From NCBI RefSeq assembly GCF_002196855.1, contig NZ_NIPW01000005.1, positions 1 to 64,000 of the forward strand: a stretch of 64,000 nt of DNA. The letters are read 5' to 3'. Every line of letters starts with the position of its first letter. Position 1 is the stretch's first letter. The DNA comes from Haematobacter genomosp. 1. GTDB lineage: Bacteria > Pseudomonadota > Alphaproteobacteria > Rhodobacterales > Rhodobacteraceae. The notes beneath the pieces are model-generated. The model did no database searches. It saw only the letters and a list, made by a program, of their open reading frames with translations, and was not told the origin of the DNA. A program made the position numbers and the translations under genes. Of the stretch, positions 1-8,714 are shown one piece after another.

Positions 1-22
1 GTCGGCAGGTCGGCAGGTCGGT
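1..22. repeat. Short 8-bp direct repeat at the window edge
   Basis: The unit GTCGGCAG occurs twice in full and a third time in part. It touches the left end of the window, so its full extent cannot be seen. The next 210 bases or so (23-233) hold no gene that I can support. Confidence 0.6.
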
Positions 23-283
23 GTGGCGTGACCTTCGGGTTGTGCAAAGGGGGGTGAGCATCAAGGTTGGACGCCCGCTGGACGGACCGGCGCGTTACTT
101 GTCGGCTTTAGTGCGGCGTGGTGACTTGAGGAGGCGGCAGCAACGGCTGTCGCGGGCTTTTCAGGGACTGGTGGAAAGCACGGTGGAACTGGACTGCTGG
201 CCGGATGTGCGAGGTCGGATGTCCAGGCTGGGCGCATCCGCTGCGGAAGGCCGGGTGTGCTATCACGAAGCCGAGGGAAGCAG

Positions 284-660
284 GGAGCCGAGCGCGGGCA
301 CGCGGAGGAACCCACCGATGACTTGCACATTGGGAGAGGCCGCAAGGCAGAGGCGCGCGCGGAGGAACCCTTCTGATTGGCAAGGAGTATGCGCGTAAGG
401 TCGGGCAGAGCCCCGCGCACACGCGGAGGAACCCCCGGCAGCAAGTCGCACACGCGCCGGTTAGGGCCGCGCGCGCGGGAGAACCCCTGCGTCTGGAATG
501 AGTGAAGAGGACCGTACGTCAGAACCGCGCGTGTGCGGAGGAACGCTTCGGTGCTGGGTGGACGAGCAGCGTCGATCCAGAGCCGCGAGCGGAGGAGCCC
601 GGTCTGCGGGTGCGTCGATCGCCCCGCGGGGGTAGGGCCGCGCGCACACGGAGGAACCTG
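284..660 (+). CRISPR. Degenerate CRISPR-like array (I-E-like repeats), no cas genes in view
   Basis: Seven related units end at about 313, 370, 434, 486, 546, 600 and 659, giving periods of 57, 64, 52, 60, 54 and 59 bases. Each is about 26-29 bases: a variable A/G-rich start, a short GC stem of the form CCGCG-loop-CGCGG, and the 3' end GCGGAGGAACCC or a close variant. The intervening 26-38 bases are unrelated to one another. Size, period, internal dyad and a 3' tail ending in AACC resemble type I-E repeats read on the plus strand, with the last eight bases as the would-be crRNA handle. No two units are identical, so the array looks decayed rather than active. Weaker traces may lie near 235-252 and 695-720. 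No cas gene is present; they could lie left of the window. The alternative is an unrelated GC-rich repeat family. Confidence 0.55.
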
Positions 661-801
661 CTTCGTGGATCAGACCGAGGGATATGCAGCCTCAATCCGA
701 GAGAGGCGGATCGGAGCGCGACGGCGTTCACAGGGGAGCCAGGCGGACCGGAGGCATGAGGCCCCCGGCCGCGGGATTTCCGGGAGGAAACCGGGGAGAG
801 A

Positions 802-1578
802 TTACCAGGCGGTGATGACCGAGCCGTGGTATTTTTCCTCGATGAAGGTCTTGATCTCCGGCGAGTGGTACGCCTCGATCAGCGCGGGCAGCCAGTCGGC
901 ATGTTCATCGGCCCGGCGGACCACGATGACATTGGCATAGGGGCTTTCGGCCTTTTCCCGCGCGATGGTGTCGGTCTTGGGGTTCAGACCGGCAGCCAGC
1001 GCGTAATTCGTGTTGATGATCGCCACGTCCGCATCGGGCAGCGAGCGGGGAAGCTGCGCCGCGTCCAGTTCGAGGAAGGTGAACTTCTTCGGGTTCTCGG
1101 TCACGTCGAGCACGGTCGGCACAAGGCCCGTGCCATCCGCCAGCTTGAGCAGCCCCAGATCCTGAAGCAGCAGGAGCGCCCGCCCGCCGTTGGTGGGATC
1201 GTTCGGGATGGCGATCTTGGCGCCGTCCTTCAGCTCATCGAGCGATTTCAGCTTGCTGGAATAGATGCCCATGGGCGTGGTGATCGTCTTGGCGACCGAG
1301 ACAAGATCGAAGCCGCGGTCCTTGATCTGGTTGTCGAGATAGGGCTGGTGCTGGAATGAGTTCGCGTTCAGGTCGCCATCGGCCAGCGCCTGGTTCGGCA
1401 CCACGTAGTCGGAGAATTCGGCCACTTCGATGTTCAGCCCCTTGGGCTTCGCGACCTTCGCGACTTCTTCCATGATCTCGGCATGTTCGCCCGGAGACAC
1501 GCCGACCTTGATGTCGGTGGCGAAGGCGGCGACCGCCGAAAGCGCGAGGGCGGAGACGAAGGTTGTGAGACGCAGCAT
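802..1578 (-). CDS. metQ: MetQ, methionine ABC transporter substrate-binding protein
   Basis: 258-residue periplasmic binding protein of the NlpA/MetQ family, which captures D/L-methionine for the MetNI importer. A Sec-type signal peptide covers about residues 1-20 (MLRLTTFVSALALSAVAAFA), and the mature part opens with DIKVGVSPGEHAEIM, typical of MetQ. There is no lipobox cysteine, so it should be freely periplasmic, unlike the enterobacterial lipoprotein. The ATG at 1576-1578 is preceded by AGAGG. It is the last gene of metN-metI-metQ, with 23 bases separating it from metI. Substrate could be another amino acid, but operon order and family favour methionine. Confidence 0.92.
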   Translation of the reverse strand: MLRLTTFVSALALSAVAAFATDIKVGVSPGEHAEIMEEVAKVAKPKGLNIEVAEFSDYVVPNQALADGDLNANSFQHQPYLDNQIKDRGFDLVSVAKTITTPMGIYSSKLKSLDELKDGAKIAIPNDPTNGGRALLLLQDLGLLKLADGTGLVPTVLDVTENPKKFTFLELDAAQLPRSLPDADVAIINTNYALAAGLNPKTDTIAREKAESPYANVIVVRRADEHADWLPALIEAYHSPEIKTFIEEKYHGSVITAW

Positions 1579-1601
1579 GGGAATACCTCTTGCGTGTGAA
1601 A

Positions 1602-2276
1602 TCAGCGGCCGCGGTTCTTTGCGGCGCGTTTGTCGAGACGGGCGGCGATGAATTCCCCCACCGTCTGCACGAGTTGCACGAGCACGATCAGGATGATGAC
1701 GACGACCAGCATCACCTCAGGCATGAAGCGCTGATAGCCGTAGCGGATGCCGAGATCGCCCAGCCCCTTGCCGCCCACCGCGCCCACCATGGCCGAATAG
1801 CCGATGAGGCTGACCACGGCGAGAGTGAGGCCGAGCGTGATCCCCGGCAACGCCTCCGGGATCAGCACCTTGCGGATGATTTGGAGGGGGGTTGCGCCCA
1901 TGGCGCGGGCGGCTTCGATCAGGCCGCTGTCGATCTCGCGGATCGCGGTTTCCACCAGCCGCGCGATGAAGGGTACGGCGGCGATCGTCAGCGGCACGAT
2001 GGCCGCGGTGGTGCCGATGGATGTGCCGACGAGCGCGCGCGTGAGGGGGATGATCGCCACGACGAGGATGATGAACGGCACCGAGCGGGTCGCGTTCACG
2101 ATGAGCCCCAGCACCCCGTTCACCGCCGGAGAGGACAGGATCTCCCCCCGCCGCGACGTGGCGAGGAAGACGCCGAGCGGCAAGCCGACGAGCGTGCCGA
2201 ACACGGTGGACATCGCCACCATGTAGAGCGTCTCCAGCGTGGACTCATAGAGAAGGTTGATCAGCACGGGAGACAT
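1602..2276 (-). CDS. metI: MetI, methionine ABC transporter permease
   Basis: 224-residue inner-membrane permease of the BPD_transp_1 family that forms the methionine channel with MetN and MetQ. Five or so hydrophobic segments are visible. The EAA loop that contacts the ATPase reads EAARAMGATPLQIIRK, about residues 140-155. The start at 2276 has a good Shine-Dalgarno (GGAGGTGC) and gives the usual MetI opening MSPVLINLLYESTLETLYMV. It overlaps the 3' end of metN by 32 bases, so translation is probably coupled. Confidence 0.93.
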   Translation of the reverse strand: MSPVLINLLYESTLETLYMVAMSTVFGTLVGLPLGVFLATSRRGEILSSPAVNGVLGLIVNATRSVPFIILVVAIIPLTRALVGTSIGTTAAIVPLTIAAVPFIARLVETAIREIDSGLIEAARAMGATPLQIIRKVLIPEALPGITLGLTLAVVSLIGYSAMVGAVGGKGLGDLGIRYGYQRFMPEVMLVVVIILIVLVQLVQTVGEFIAARLDKRAAKNRGR

Positions 2277-3348
2277 AGCCCAGCACCTCCGTCAGTAGTC
2301 CGTGGGATTCAAGAAAGCCGCGCGATGCCTCCCCCCGCTCCGCCGGAACGGAGACGATGAGGCTGCCGAAAGGATGCGGGCCGATCTCCTCGATCGCGCC
2401 GGCGAGGATGTTTACCGGCACGCCAAGCTCCACTGTGAGGCGGGCGAGCATCGGGTCCGTCGCATGGCTGCCGGTGAAGGTGATCTGCATCACCTCCTCC
2501 GCCGCGCCGGTTCCGGCCTCGGGCCGGATGCGGTCGGCGATGAACCGGGGCAGGGCGACCCCGGTGATGCCTGTCAGGAAGGAGCGCGTCGTGGCATGGG
2601 CGGGGCGGGAGAAGACGGCATAGGTTTCCCCCGTCTCCACGAGGCGGCCCTTGTCGAGCACGGCCACATGGCTCGCGATGTCGCGCACCACGGCCATTTC
2701 ATGAGTGATGAGCAGGATCGTCAGACCCAGTTCCCGGTTGATGTCGGAGAGCAGCGCCAGCACCGTGCGCGTCGTCTCCGGGTCGAGGGCGGAGGTCGCC
2801 TCGTCAGAGAGCAGCACCTTGGGGCGGGTGGCCAGCGCGCGGGCGATGCCCACCCGCTGTTTCTGCCCGCCCGAGAGTTCGGCGGGATAGCGGCTCCGCT
2901 GGTCGCCAAGGCCGACGAGGTCGATCAGCTCGTTCACCCGTGGCGCGATCTCTGCGGGACGGGTTCCGGCGATCTCCAGCGGCAGGGCGATGTTGTCGAA
3001 CACCGTGCGGGAGGCGAGCAGGTTGAAGTGCTGGAAGATCATGCCCACTTCGCGCCGGATCTGGCGCAGCTCGGCATTGCTGGCCGCGCCCACGTCCCGG
3101 CCGCCGACCAGCACCCGGCCCGTCGTCGGGCGTTCCAGCCCGTTGACCATGCGCAGCAGCGTGGATTTCCCCGCGCCGGAGCGGCCGATGATGCCGGTGA
3201 TGTCGCCGGGCGCGACGGTCAGGCTCACGTCCTCCAGTGCGGTGACGGTCCCGCTGCCGCGCTTGGGATAGGACTTGCCGACCGCGTCGAACACGATGGC
3301 GGCGCCTGCCGCTGTCGTGCTGTCTGCCGGGTGGTCGGTCGGTGCCAT
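2245..3348 (-). CDS. metN: MetN, methionine ABC transporter ATP-binding protein
   Basis: 367-residue ATPase energising methionine import. Walker A is GRSGAGKST, the signature is LSGGQKQRVGIARAL and Walker B is VLLSDEATSALD. The C-terminal about 80 residues form the NIL/ACT-like domain (ITFTGSHATDPMLARL...) that senses methionine in MetN proteins and inhibits transport allosterically. The frame stays open upstream to 3576, but I place the start at the ATG at 3348: it has AAGGGA at the right distance and the residues before it look like non-coding translation. First gene of the operon. Confidence 0.92.
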   Translation of the reverse strand: MAPTDHPADSTTAAGAAIVFDAVGKSYPKRGSGTVTALEDVSLTVAPGDITGIIGRSGAGKSTLLRMVNGLERPTTGRVLVGGRDVGAASNAELRQIRREVGMIFQHFNLLASRTVFDNIALPLEIAGTRPAEIAPRVNELIDLVGLGDQRSRYPAELSGGQKQRVGIARALATRPKVLLSDEATSALDPETTRTVLALLSDINRELGLTILLITHEMAVVRDIASHVAVLDKGRLVETGETYAVFSRPAHATTRSFLTGITGVALPRFIADRIRPEAGTGAAEEVMQITFTGSHATDPMLARLTVELGVPVNILAGAIEEIGPHPFGSLIVSVPAERGEASRGFLESHGLLTEVLGYVSRADQPSL

Positions 3349-3776
3349 CGCTTTTCCCTTCGGGTTTCGGACTGTCCGGCCATCAGCCGGTCGGCGGGGG
3401 ATAGATCGTAACTCCTCCCGCTGCAATGCCGGGCAGGGCCGAGGCGCGACGGAGGGACGGGATGCCGCGGGGAGAACGGGCGCGTTTGCCCCGCCCCGGC
3501 CCGATCCTGTCGCGACAGGGCGGGGGCCACGGGAAACAATGTTCGCCGCGGGAGGGGAAGCGGCAAACGTCATCATTTTTTACCATCCGGTCCGCTGGCC
3601 CGCGCCCCGCCGTATCTTCCCCTTCACATGCAGTGCCGCGGCCACGGCGCAAGGGTTCGTGCGCTGGAATGCGAATGAATTGTCGCAGGCAGGCCGCGCC
3701 GCGCTACTCTCCAACAGAGCCTACTTTCCAAGGACAAGCCGCAGAGGGCGCGGCGCTGACGAGGGACTGACACAGC
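3349..3776. other. 428-bp divergent intergenic region metN / amino-acid permease
   Basis: No gene is supported here. The metN-side leader is GC-rich and holds several short dyads, including CCGGC/GCCGG at about 3377-3390 just upstream of metN. I looked for SAM-II and other methionine-related riboswitch cores on the minus strand and did not recognise one. The permease-side promoter cannot be assigned with confidence. Confidence 0.5.
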
Positions 3777-5246
3777 ATGGCCGCATCCGTGCCCCTGCTC
3801 CGGCGACTGACCCGGACGAAAAGCATCGACCCGACCATCGACGGCGAAAAGACAGGGTCCGAACATCTCGGGCGGTCCATCACGCTCTTTCAGCTCATCA
3901 TGTTCGGGGTGGGAGCGACCATCGGCACCGGGATTTTCTTCGTGCTGAGCGAGCAGGTGCCGGTCGCCGGGCCTGCCGTGCTCATCTCCTTCCTGCTGGC
4001 GGGCGTCACCGCCGGGATGACGGCGCTCTGTTATGCGGAGATGAGTTCGATGATCCCGGTGTCGGGGTCGTCCTATTCCTATGCCTATGCGACGCTCGGC
4101 GAGGGGACCGCCTTTCTGGTGGCCGCCTGTCTGGTGCTGGAATACGGCATCTCCGCCTCTGCCGTGTCGGTGGGGTGGAGCGAGTATCTGCACAACCTGA
4201 TCTGGAACGTGACGGGTCATGAACTGCCGCGCTGGATGCTGTCGGCGCCGCTGCTGGCGGATGGCTATGACCTGCGCTTCGGCGGCGAAGGGCTGATCAA
4301 CCTGCCCGCGGCCGTTCTGGTGTTTCTCTGCGCGCTGCTGCTGGTCCGGGGGGCAAAGGAATCGGCGCGGCTCAACGCGATCATGGTTGTCATCAAGCTT
4401 GGCGTTCTGGTGCTTTTCATCGCCATCGCGCTGACGGCGTTCAACGCCGACAACATGACCCCCTTCGCGCCCCACGGCTTTGGCGGGATCAGCGCGGCGG
4501 CGGGTTCCATCTTCTTCACCTTCGTCGGGCTGGATGCGGTTTCCACCGCGGGGGAGGAAGTGGAGAACCCGCGCCGGAACCTGCCGCTGGCGATCATCTG
4601 CGCGCTGCTGATCGTGATCACCTTCTACGTGCTCGTCGCCTTCACGGCGATCGGGGCGCAGGCTCCCGACCAGTTCGAGGGGCAGGAAGCGGGGCTGGCG
4701 CTCATCCTTCAGAACATCACCGGATCGCGTGTTCCGGCCATCGTGCTGTCGGCGGGGGCGGTGATCTCCGTCTTTTCGGTGACGCTGATCGTGCTCTACG
4801 GCCAGACGCGGATCCTGTTCGCCATGTCGCGGGACGGGATGCTGCCGCCGATCTTCCACCGCGTCGATCCGCGCACCATGACGCCGGTGGCCAATACCTT
4901 CATCGTGGCCACGCTGGTGGCGCTGGTCGCGGCGTTCGTTCCCGCGGCGGTGCTCTGGGACATGACGAGCATGGGCACGCTGATCGCCTTCACGGTGGTG
5001 TCGCTCGGCGTCATTATCCTGCGCTACCGAAACCCCCATGCGCCGCGGGGGTTCAAGGTGCCGTTCTTTCCCGTGCTGCCGATCCTGTCCATCTGCTGCT
5101 GCCTTTACCTCATCGCGAACCTTTCATGGATCGTGTTCGAGCTGACGGCGATCTGGGGGACGCTGGCGACGATCTTCTACTTCACCTATTCCGTCCGCCA
5201 TTCGCGGCTGGAGCGCGAGCAGCAGGGGACGGAGACGGGGGAATGA
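3777..5246 (+). CDS. APC-superfamily amino-acid permease (cationic amino acid transporter type)
   Basis: 489-residue integral membrane protein with about 12 hydrophobic segments. The first carries the APC signature FGVGATIGTGIFFVLSE, and the first two segments and following loops match the bacterial CAT/YfnA group that takes up basic or other amino acids. The ATG at 3777 follows GAGGGACTGA. Its stop overlaps the start of the universal stress protein gene (ATGA at 5243), so the two form a coupled pair. Nearby arginase and ornithine cyclodeaminase make arginine or ornithine a reasonable substrate, but this is inference from context. Confidence 0.85.
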   Translation: MAASVPLLRRLTRTKSIDPTIDGEKTGSEHLGRSITLFQLIMFGVGATIGTGIFFVLSEQVPVAGPAVLISFLLAGVTAGMTALCYAEMSSMIPVSGSSYSYAYATLGEGTAFLVAACLVLEYGISASAVSVGWSEYLHNLIWNVTGHELPRWMLSAPLLADGYDLRFGGEGLINLPAAVLVFLCALLLVRGAKESARLNAIMVVIKLGVLVLFIAIALTAFNADNMTPFAPHGFGGISAAAGSIFFTFVGLDAVSTAGEEVENPRRNLPLAIICALLIVITFYVLVAFTAIGAQAPDQFEGQEAGLALILQNITGSRVPAIVLSAGAVISVFSVTLIVLYGQTRILFAMSRDGMLPPIFHRVDPRTMTPVANTFIVATLVALVAAFVPAAVLWDMTSMGTLIAFTVVSLGVIILRYRNPHAPRGFKVPFFPVLPILSICCCLYLIANLSWIVFELTAIWGTLATIFYFTYSVRHSRLEREQQGTETGE

Positions 5247-6121
5247 TGCTTCTCGTGGGTCTTTCGGCCGATGACGGCGGGCGCGAGGCGCTGGGGCTGG
5301 CGGGCATCATGGCACAGGCTTCCGGGGGGCGGATGGTCGTCTGCACCATCGCGGCAGAGGGCTGGACGACGCCCTCATCCGCGCGGGTGGATTACGAATA
5401 CGCCCGTTTCCTGCGCGAACATGCAGACCGCACCCAGGAGGCAGCGCGCGCGCTTCTCCCCGAGGGGCTGGAAGCGGAATTCGTCACGCGGACCGCTCCC
5501 TCCGCCGCCAAGGGCCTGCTGGCTACGGCGGGGGATATCGGCGCGGATTACGTGGTGCTGGGGTCTGCCGCCTCCGCCCCGCCGGGACGTTTCGCAGAGG
5601 GTCCGACTGCGACGGAAGTGCTGCACGGGGCGGGCGTCCCCGTGGCGCTGGCCCCGCGCGGCGGGCTTCTCCCGGGTGTCGCGCTTCGGCGCGTGAGTTG
5701 TGCCGTGCCCGCGACGGAGGCCGCCCATTCCATCGCGGAGCGGGCGGGCGTGGTGGCGGCGGCGCTGTCGCTGCCGCTCCGAGTGCTGACTTTCGTGACG
5801 CGGGCGAACCAGATGTATCCGACGGGGGCGGGCTATCACGCGGAGCACCTCGTCAGCGGGGAGTTCCGCCGCCATGCCGAGGCGCTTCACGCAGCGATCC
5901 GGGAGCGCTGGACATCGCCCGTGCCGCTGGAGACGCGGATCGGGCGCGGGGCGGGCTGGCAGGAGGCGCTGGACGACGTGGGCTGGGAGGAGACGGAACT
6001 GCTGGTCATCGGGTCGAGCGTGTATGGGCCGCTGCTGAAGGTCTTCATCGGGTCGAATTCGGGGCGGCTTGTGCGCCTTGCCCCCGTGCCGAGGGTGGTG
6101 TTGCCGCGCTGGATCGCGTGA
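5243..6121 (+). CDS. Two-domain universal stress protein (UspA family)
   Basis: 292 residues with two tandem Usp folds, about 1-140 and 145-292. The first begins MMLLVGLSADDGGREAL and ends in the nucleotide-loop-like ADYVVLGS...; the second ends in TELLVIGSSVYGPLLKVFIG, resembling the G-x2-G-x9-G(S/T) ATP-binding motif. The start codon overlaps the permease stop (ATGA), implying translational coupling. Usp domains co-transcribed with APC permeases are a recurring pairing and may regulate the transporter in response to nucleotide or energy state; that role is inferred here. Confidence 0.82.
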   Translation: MMLLVGLSADDGGREALGLAGIMAQASGGRMVVCTIAAEGWTTPSSARVDYEYARFLREHADRTQEAARALLPEGLEAEFVTRTAPSAAKGLLATAGDIGADYVVLGSAASAPPGRFAEGPTATEVLHGAGVPVALAPRGGLLPGVALRRVSCAVPATEAAHSIAERAGVVAAALSLPLRVLTFVTRANQMYPTGAGYHAEHLVSGEFRRHAEALHAAIRERWTSPVPLETRIGRGAGWQEALDDVGWEETELLVIGSSVYGPLLKVFIGSNSGRLVRLAPVPRVVLPRWIA

Positions 6122-6171
6122 GCCGCGCTGGCGGTTCCGTTGTCCTGCCTGCGTTCCGCTCAGCCCTCCGG

Positions 6172-6612
6172 TCAGCGCGAACTCAGCGGACGGCGCGTGG
6201 AGAGCAGCAGGTTGGTTTCGCTGGTGGTCACGCCTTCGATACGGCGGATGCGGGCGATGACCTCATCCAGCTCGGCCAGCGTCTCCGTGCCGATCTCCGC
6301 CACGATGTCCCAGCGTCCGTTGGTGGAGTGGACGGCCTGCACCTCCGCCATGCCGAGGAGCCGCCGCGTGATCCGGTCCGCGCCGCGCCCCTCGATCCCG
6401 ATGAGCATGAGGCCCCGGACAGGTGCCTGCGTCACATCGGCCCGCGTGAGCACCGTGAAACCGGCGATGTCGCCCCGCGCCACCATGCGGTCGATCCGCG
6501 CCCTCACCGTCGCCCGCGACAGGGTGAGCGCCGCGGCGATCTCCGAATGCGAGGCGCGCCCGTCGCGCCGGAGCGCCGCAAGGATATGCTGGTCGATATC
6601 GTCCATGCCCAT
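6172..6612 (-). CDS. Lrp/AsnC-family transcriptional regulator
   Basis: About 146 residues. The N-terminal winged HTH is typical (DDIDQHILAALRRDGRAS...), and the C-terminal RAM/effector domain carries GRWDIVAEIGTETLAELDEVI. The open frame extends to 6687, but the Lrp-like sequence begins at the ATGs at 6612 (MGMDDIDQ) or 6606 (MDDIDQ). A perfect TATAAT on the minus strand ends only 7 bases before 6612, so the mRNA may be leaderless. Divergent from arginase, it is the likely regulator of the arginine-ornithine genes, with the amino acid as effector. Confidence 0.88.
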   Translation of the reverse strand: MGMDDIDQHILAALRRDGRASHSEIAAALTLSRATVRARIDRMVARGDIAGFTVLTRADVTQAPVRGLMLIGIEGRGADRITRRLLGMAEVQAVHSTNGRWDIVAEIGTETLAELDEVIARIRRIEGVTTSETNLLLSTRRPLSSR

Positions 6613-6619
6613 ACTGGCG

Positions 6620-6625
6620 ATTATA
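6620..6625 (-). promoter_or_regulatory. Perfect -10 hexamer of the Lrp/AsnC gene
   Basis: TATAAT on the minus strand, with transcription expected to begin about 6-8 bases downstream, at or beside the ATG at 6612. No convincing -35 hexamer is seen at 16-18 bases. This favours a leaderless or near-leaderless message. Confidence 0.45.
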
Positions 6626-6642
6626 GTAATCAAGATGGACAG

Positions 6643-6663
6643 TTGTGCACGCGTTTCGCGCAA
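6643..6663. promoter_or_regulatory. Candidate Lrp/AsnC operator
   Basis: Half-sites TTGTGC and GCGCAA are separated by nine bases in the gap between the regulator and arginase. The centre includes the dyad CGCG-TTT-CGCG. An imperfect palindrome at this position fits autoregulation and control of arginase by the Lrp-type protein. Confidence 0.35.
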
Positions 6664-6725
6664 ATTTACAGCGGAAATTGCCATCACCCCGTTACCATAT
6701 ACAGAAAAGCGGAAGGAGACTGCTC

Positions 6726-7652
6726 GTGGCGAAACCCTGCATCCTGATCGGAGCGCCTATCGACAGCGGACAGAAGAACGCCGGTTGCCTGATGGGGCCG
6801 GCGGCCTATCGCGTCGCGGGCATTTCCCGGACGCTGGAGGATCTGGGCCGGACCGTGGTGGACCGTGGCGATGTCGTTCCCGCCGCGCCCGCGCCGGTCA
6901 GCGTGGCCAATGCCGCCGTGCATTCCCTGCCCGAGACGATCGCCTGGACCGCCGCGCTTTCCGCCGCGGTGGAGGAGGCGATGGGCGAGGGCTTTCCCAT
7001 CGTGATGGGGGGCGACCATTCGCTCGCGCTCGGATCGGTGGCAGGGGTCGCCGCCCATGCGAAAGCGGCGGGGCGGCCGCTGTTTCTGCTGTGGCTGGAT
7101 GCGCATTCGGACTTTCACACCCTGGAGACGACCGAGTCGGGCAATCTCCACGGCACGCCGGTGGCCTATATCGCCGGACGTGACGGGTTCGGGCCGTTCC
7201 CGCCGTTCCCCGCGCCCATTCCGGCGGAGCGGATCTGCCTGTTCGGCATCCGCTCTGTCGATCCCGCGGAACATGCCGCCCTCCTCCGGCATGATATCGC
7301 GATCAACGATATGCGGGTGCTGGACGAGCGGGGCATCGTGGCGCCGCTGTCCGAGTTTCTGGACCGGGTCCGGGCGGAGAACGGGCTGCTCCATGTCTCG
7401 CTGGATGTCGATTTCCTCGACCCCTCCATAGCGCCCGCAGTCGGCACCACGGTTCCCGGCGGCGCGACCTTCCGCGAGGCGCATCTCGCGATGGAGCTGC
7501 TGCATGAGTCGGGCCTCGTGACCTCGCTCGACCTTGTCGAACTCAATCCTTTCCTCGATGACCGGGGCCGCACGGCGCGGCTGATGGTCGATCTCGTCGC
7601 CAGCCTCATGGGTCGGAAGGTGTTCGACCGCCCGACCCGCAGTTTCGGATGA
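6726..7652 (+). CDS. rocF: Arginase
   Basis: 308-residue Mn-dependent arginase/ureohydrolase hydrolysing arginine to ornithine and urea. All metal-ligand motifs are present: GGDHS (His about 98), DAHSDFH (about 125-131) and SLDVDFLDP (Asp about 227 and 229). SGNLHG follows as in bacterial arginases. The frame is open upstream, but the start is taken as GTG at 6726, placed eight bases after GGAAGGAG; the family sequence begins at its third residue. Six bases separate it from ornithine cyclodeaminase, so arginine is passed through ornithine to proline. Agmatinase-type activity is less likely given this partner. Confidence 0.92.
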   Translation: MAKPCILIGAPIDSGQKNAGCLMGPAAYRVAGISRTLEDLGRTVVDRGDVVPAAPAPVSVANAAVHSLPETIAWTAALSAAVEEAMGEGFPIVMGGDHSLALGSVAGVAAHAKAAGRPLFLLWLDAHSDFHTLETTESGNLHGTPVAYIAGRDGFGPFPPFPAPIPAERICLFGIRSVDPAEHAALLRHDIAINDMRVLDERGIVAPLSEFLDRVRAENGLLHVSLDVDFLDPSIAPAVGTTVPGGATFREAHLAMELLHESGLVTSLDLVELNPFLDDRGRTARLMVDLVASLMGRKVFDRPTRSFG

Positions 7653-7658
7653 TCTGAC

Positions 7659-8705
7659 ATGACCCTTGCTCCCTCTCCCCGCGCGCTCGTTCCCTTTGTC
7701 TCCGTGGCCGACATGATGCGGCTCGTCCATGCCATCGGCGTGGAACCGATGCTGACCGGCATCGCCGGGACGATCGAGGAGGACTTTCGGCGCTGGGAGG
7801 GTTTCGAGCGGACGCCGCGTGTGGCCAGCCATTCGGATGTGGGGGTGATCGAACTCATGCCCACGTCCGACGGCGAACTCTACGGGTTCAAGTATGTCAA
7901 CGGCCATCCCAAGAACACGCGGGAGGGCCTGCAGACGGTGACCGCCTTCGGGCTGCTGGCGAAGGTCTCCAACGGCTATCCCGTCCTGCTGTCGGAGATG
8001 ACGCTGCTCACGGCGCTCAGGACCGGGGCGACATCGGCGGTGGCGGCGAAGTATCTGGCGCCGAAGGGCGCCCGGACCATGGCGATGATCGGCAACGGGG
8101 CGCAATCGGAGTTTCAGGCGCTGGCCTTCCGGGCCGTGCTCGGCATCGACACGCTGCGGCTTTACGACATAGACCCCGCGGCGACGCGGAAGTGCCGTGC
8201 CAATCTGGTGGAACAGGGCTTCCACGTTACTGCCTGCGATACGCCGGAGGCGGCAATCGAGGGCGCGGAGATCATCACCACCTGCACGGCGGACAAGCAA
8301 TATGCGACCATCCTGACCGATAACATGGTGGGCGCGGGCGTGCATCTGAACGCCATCGGCGGAGATTGTCCCGGCAAGACGGAACTCCACCGCGACATCC
8401 TGCTGCGCTCCGACATCTTTGTGGAGCACCCGGAGCAGACGCGGGTGGAGGGGGAGATCCAGCAGCTCGACCCCGACCACCCCGTCACCGAGCTGTGGCA
8501 GGTCATCACGGGCGCAGCGCCGGGGCGCCGGGAGGCCGCGCAGATCACGCTTTTTGATGGTGTGGGTTTTGCGATCGAGGATTTCTCGGCCCTGCGTTAC
8601 GTTTACGAGAAGTCCGGCGCGCTTGGAATGCGTCAGGATCTGGACCTGCTGGCCGATCCCGACGATCCGCGCGATCTTTACGGGATGCTGATGCGGAGCC
8701 GCTAA
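7659..8705 (+). CDS. ocd: Ornithine cyclodeaminase
   Basis: 348 residues of the OCD/mu-crystallin family, converting L-ornithine to L-proline and ammonia with NAD+. The NAD-binding turn reads [16 protein letters not shown] (about 146-160). The substrate region with [22 protein letters not shown] and a conserved central lysine is present, and length matches the family. It follows arginase by six bases, completing the arginine-to-proline route. Related enzymes act on other imino or amino acids (ketimine reductases), but the arginase neighbour makes ornithine the natural substrate. Confidence 0.92.
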   Translation: MTLAPSPRALVPFVSVADMMRLVHAIGVEPMLTGIAGTIEEDFRRWEGFERTPRVASHSDVGVIELMPTSDGELYGFKYVNGHPKNTREGLQTVTAFGLLAKVSNGYPVLLSEMTLLTALRTGATSAVAAKYLAPKGARTMAMIGNGAQSEFQALAFRAVLGIDTLRLYDIDPAATRKCRANLVEQGFHVTACDTPEAAIEGAEIITTCTADKQYATILTDNMVGAGVHLNAIGGDCPGKTELHRDILLRSDIFVEHPEQTRVEGEIQQLDPDHPVTELWQVITGAAPGRREAAQITLFDGVGFAIEDFSALRYVYEKSGALGMRQDLDLLADPDDPRDLYGMLMRSR

Positions 8706-8714
8706 TCCGCTCCG

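Noticed and set aside
61-651. Small open frames reading G-x-P-R-x-R-G repeats on the minus strand at 61-651
   Set aside because: These are translations of the repeat units. Such peptides are a familiar artefact of I-E-like CRISPR arrays, not genes.
3349-3600. Possible SAM riboswitch in the metN leader
   Set aside because: Dyads exist, but I could not match any SAM or SAH riboswitch core. A covariance-model scan of this interval would decide.
3624-5039. 471-codon antisense frame across the amino-acid permease
   Set aside because: Arg/His/Asp-rich translation without motifs; the sense gene is a clear APC permease.
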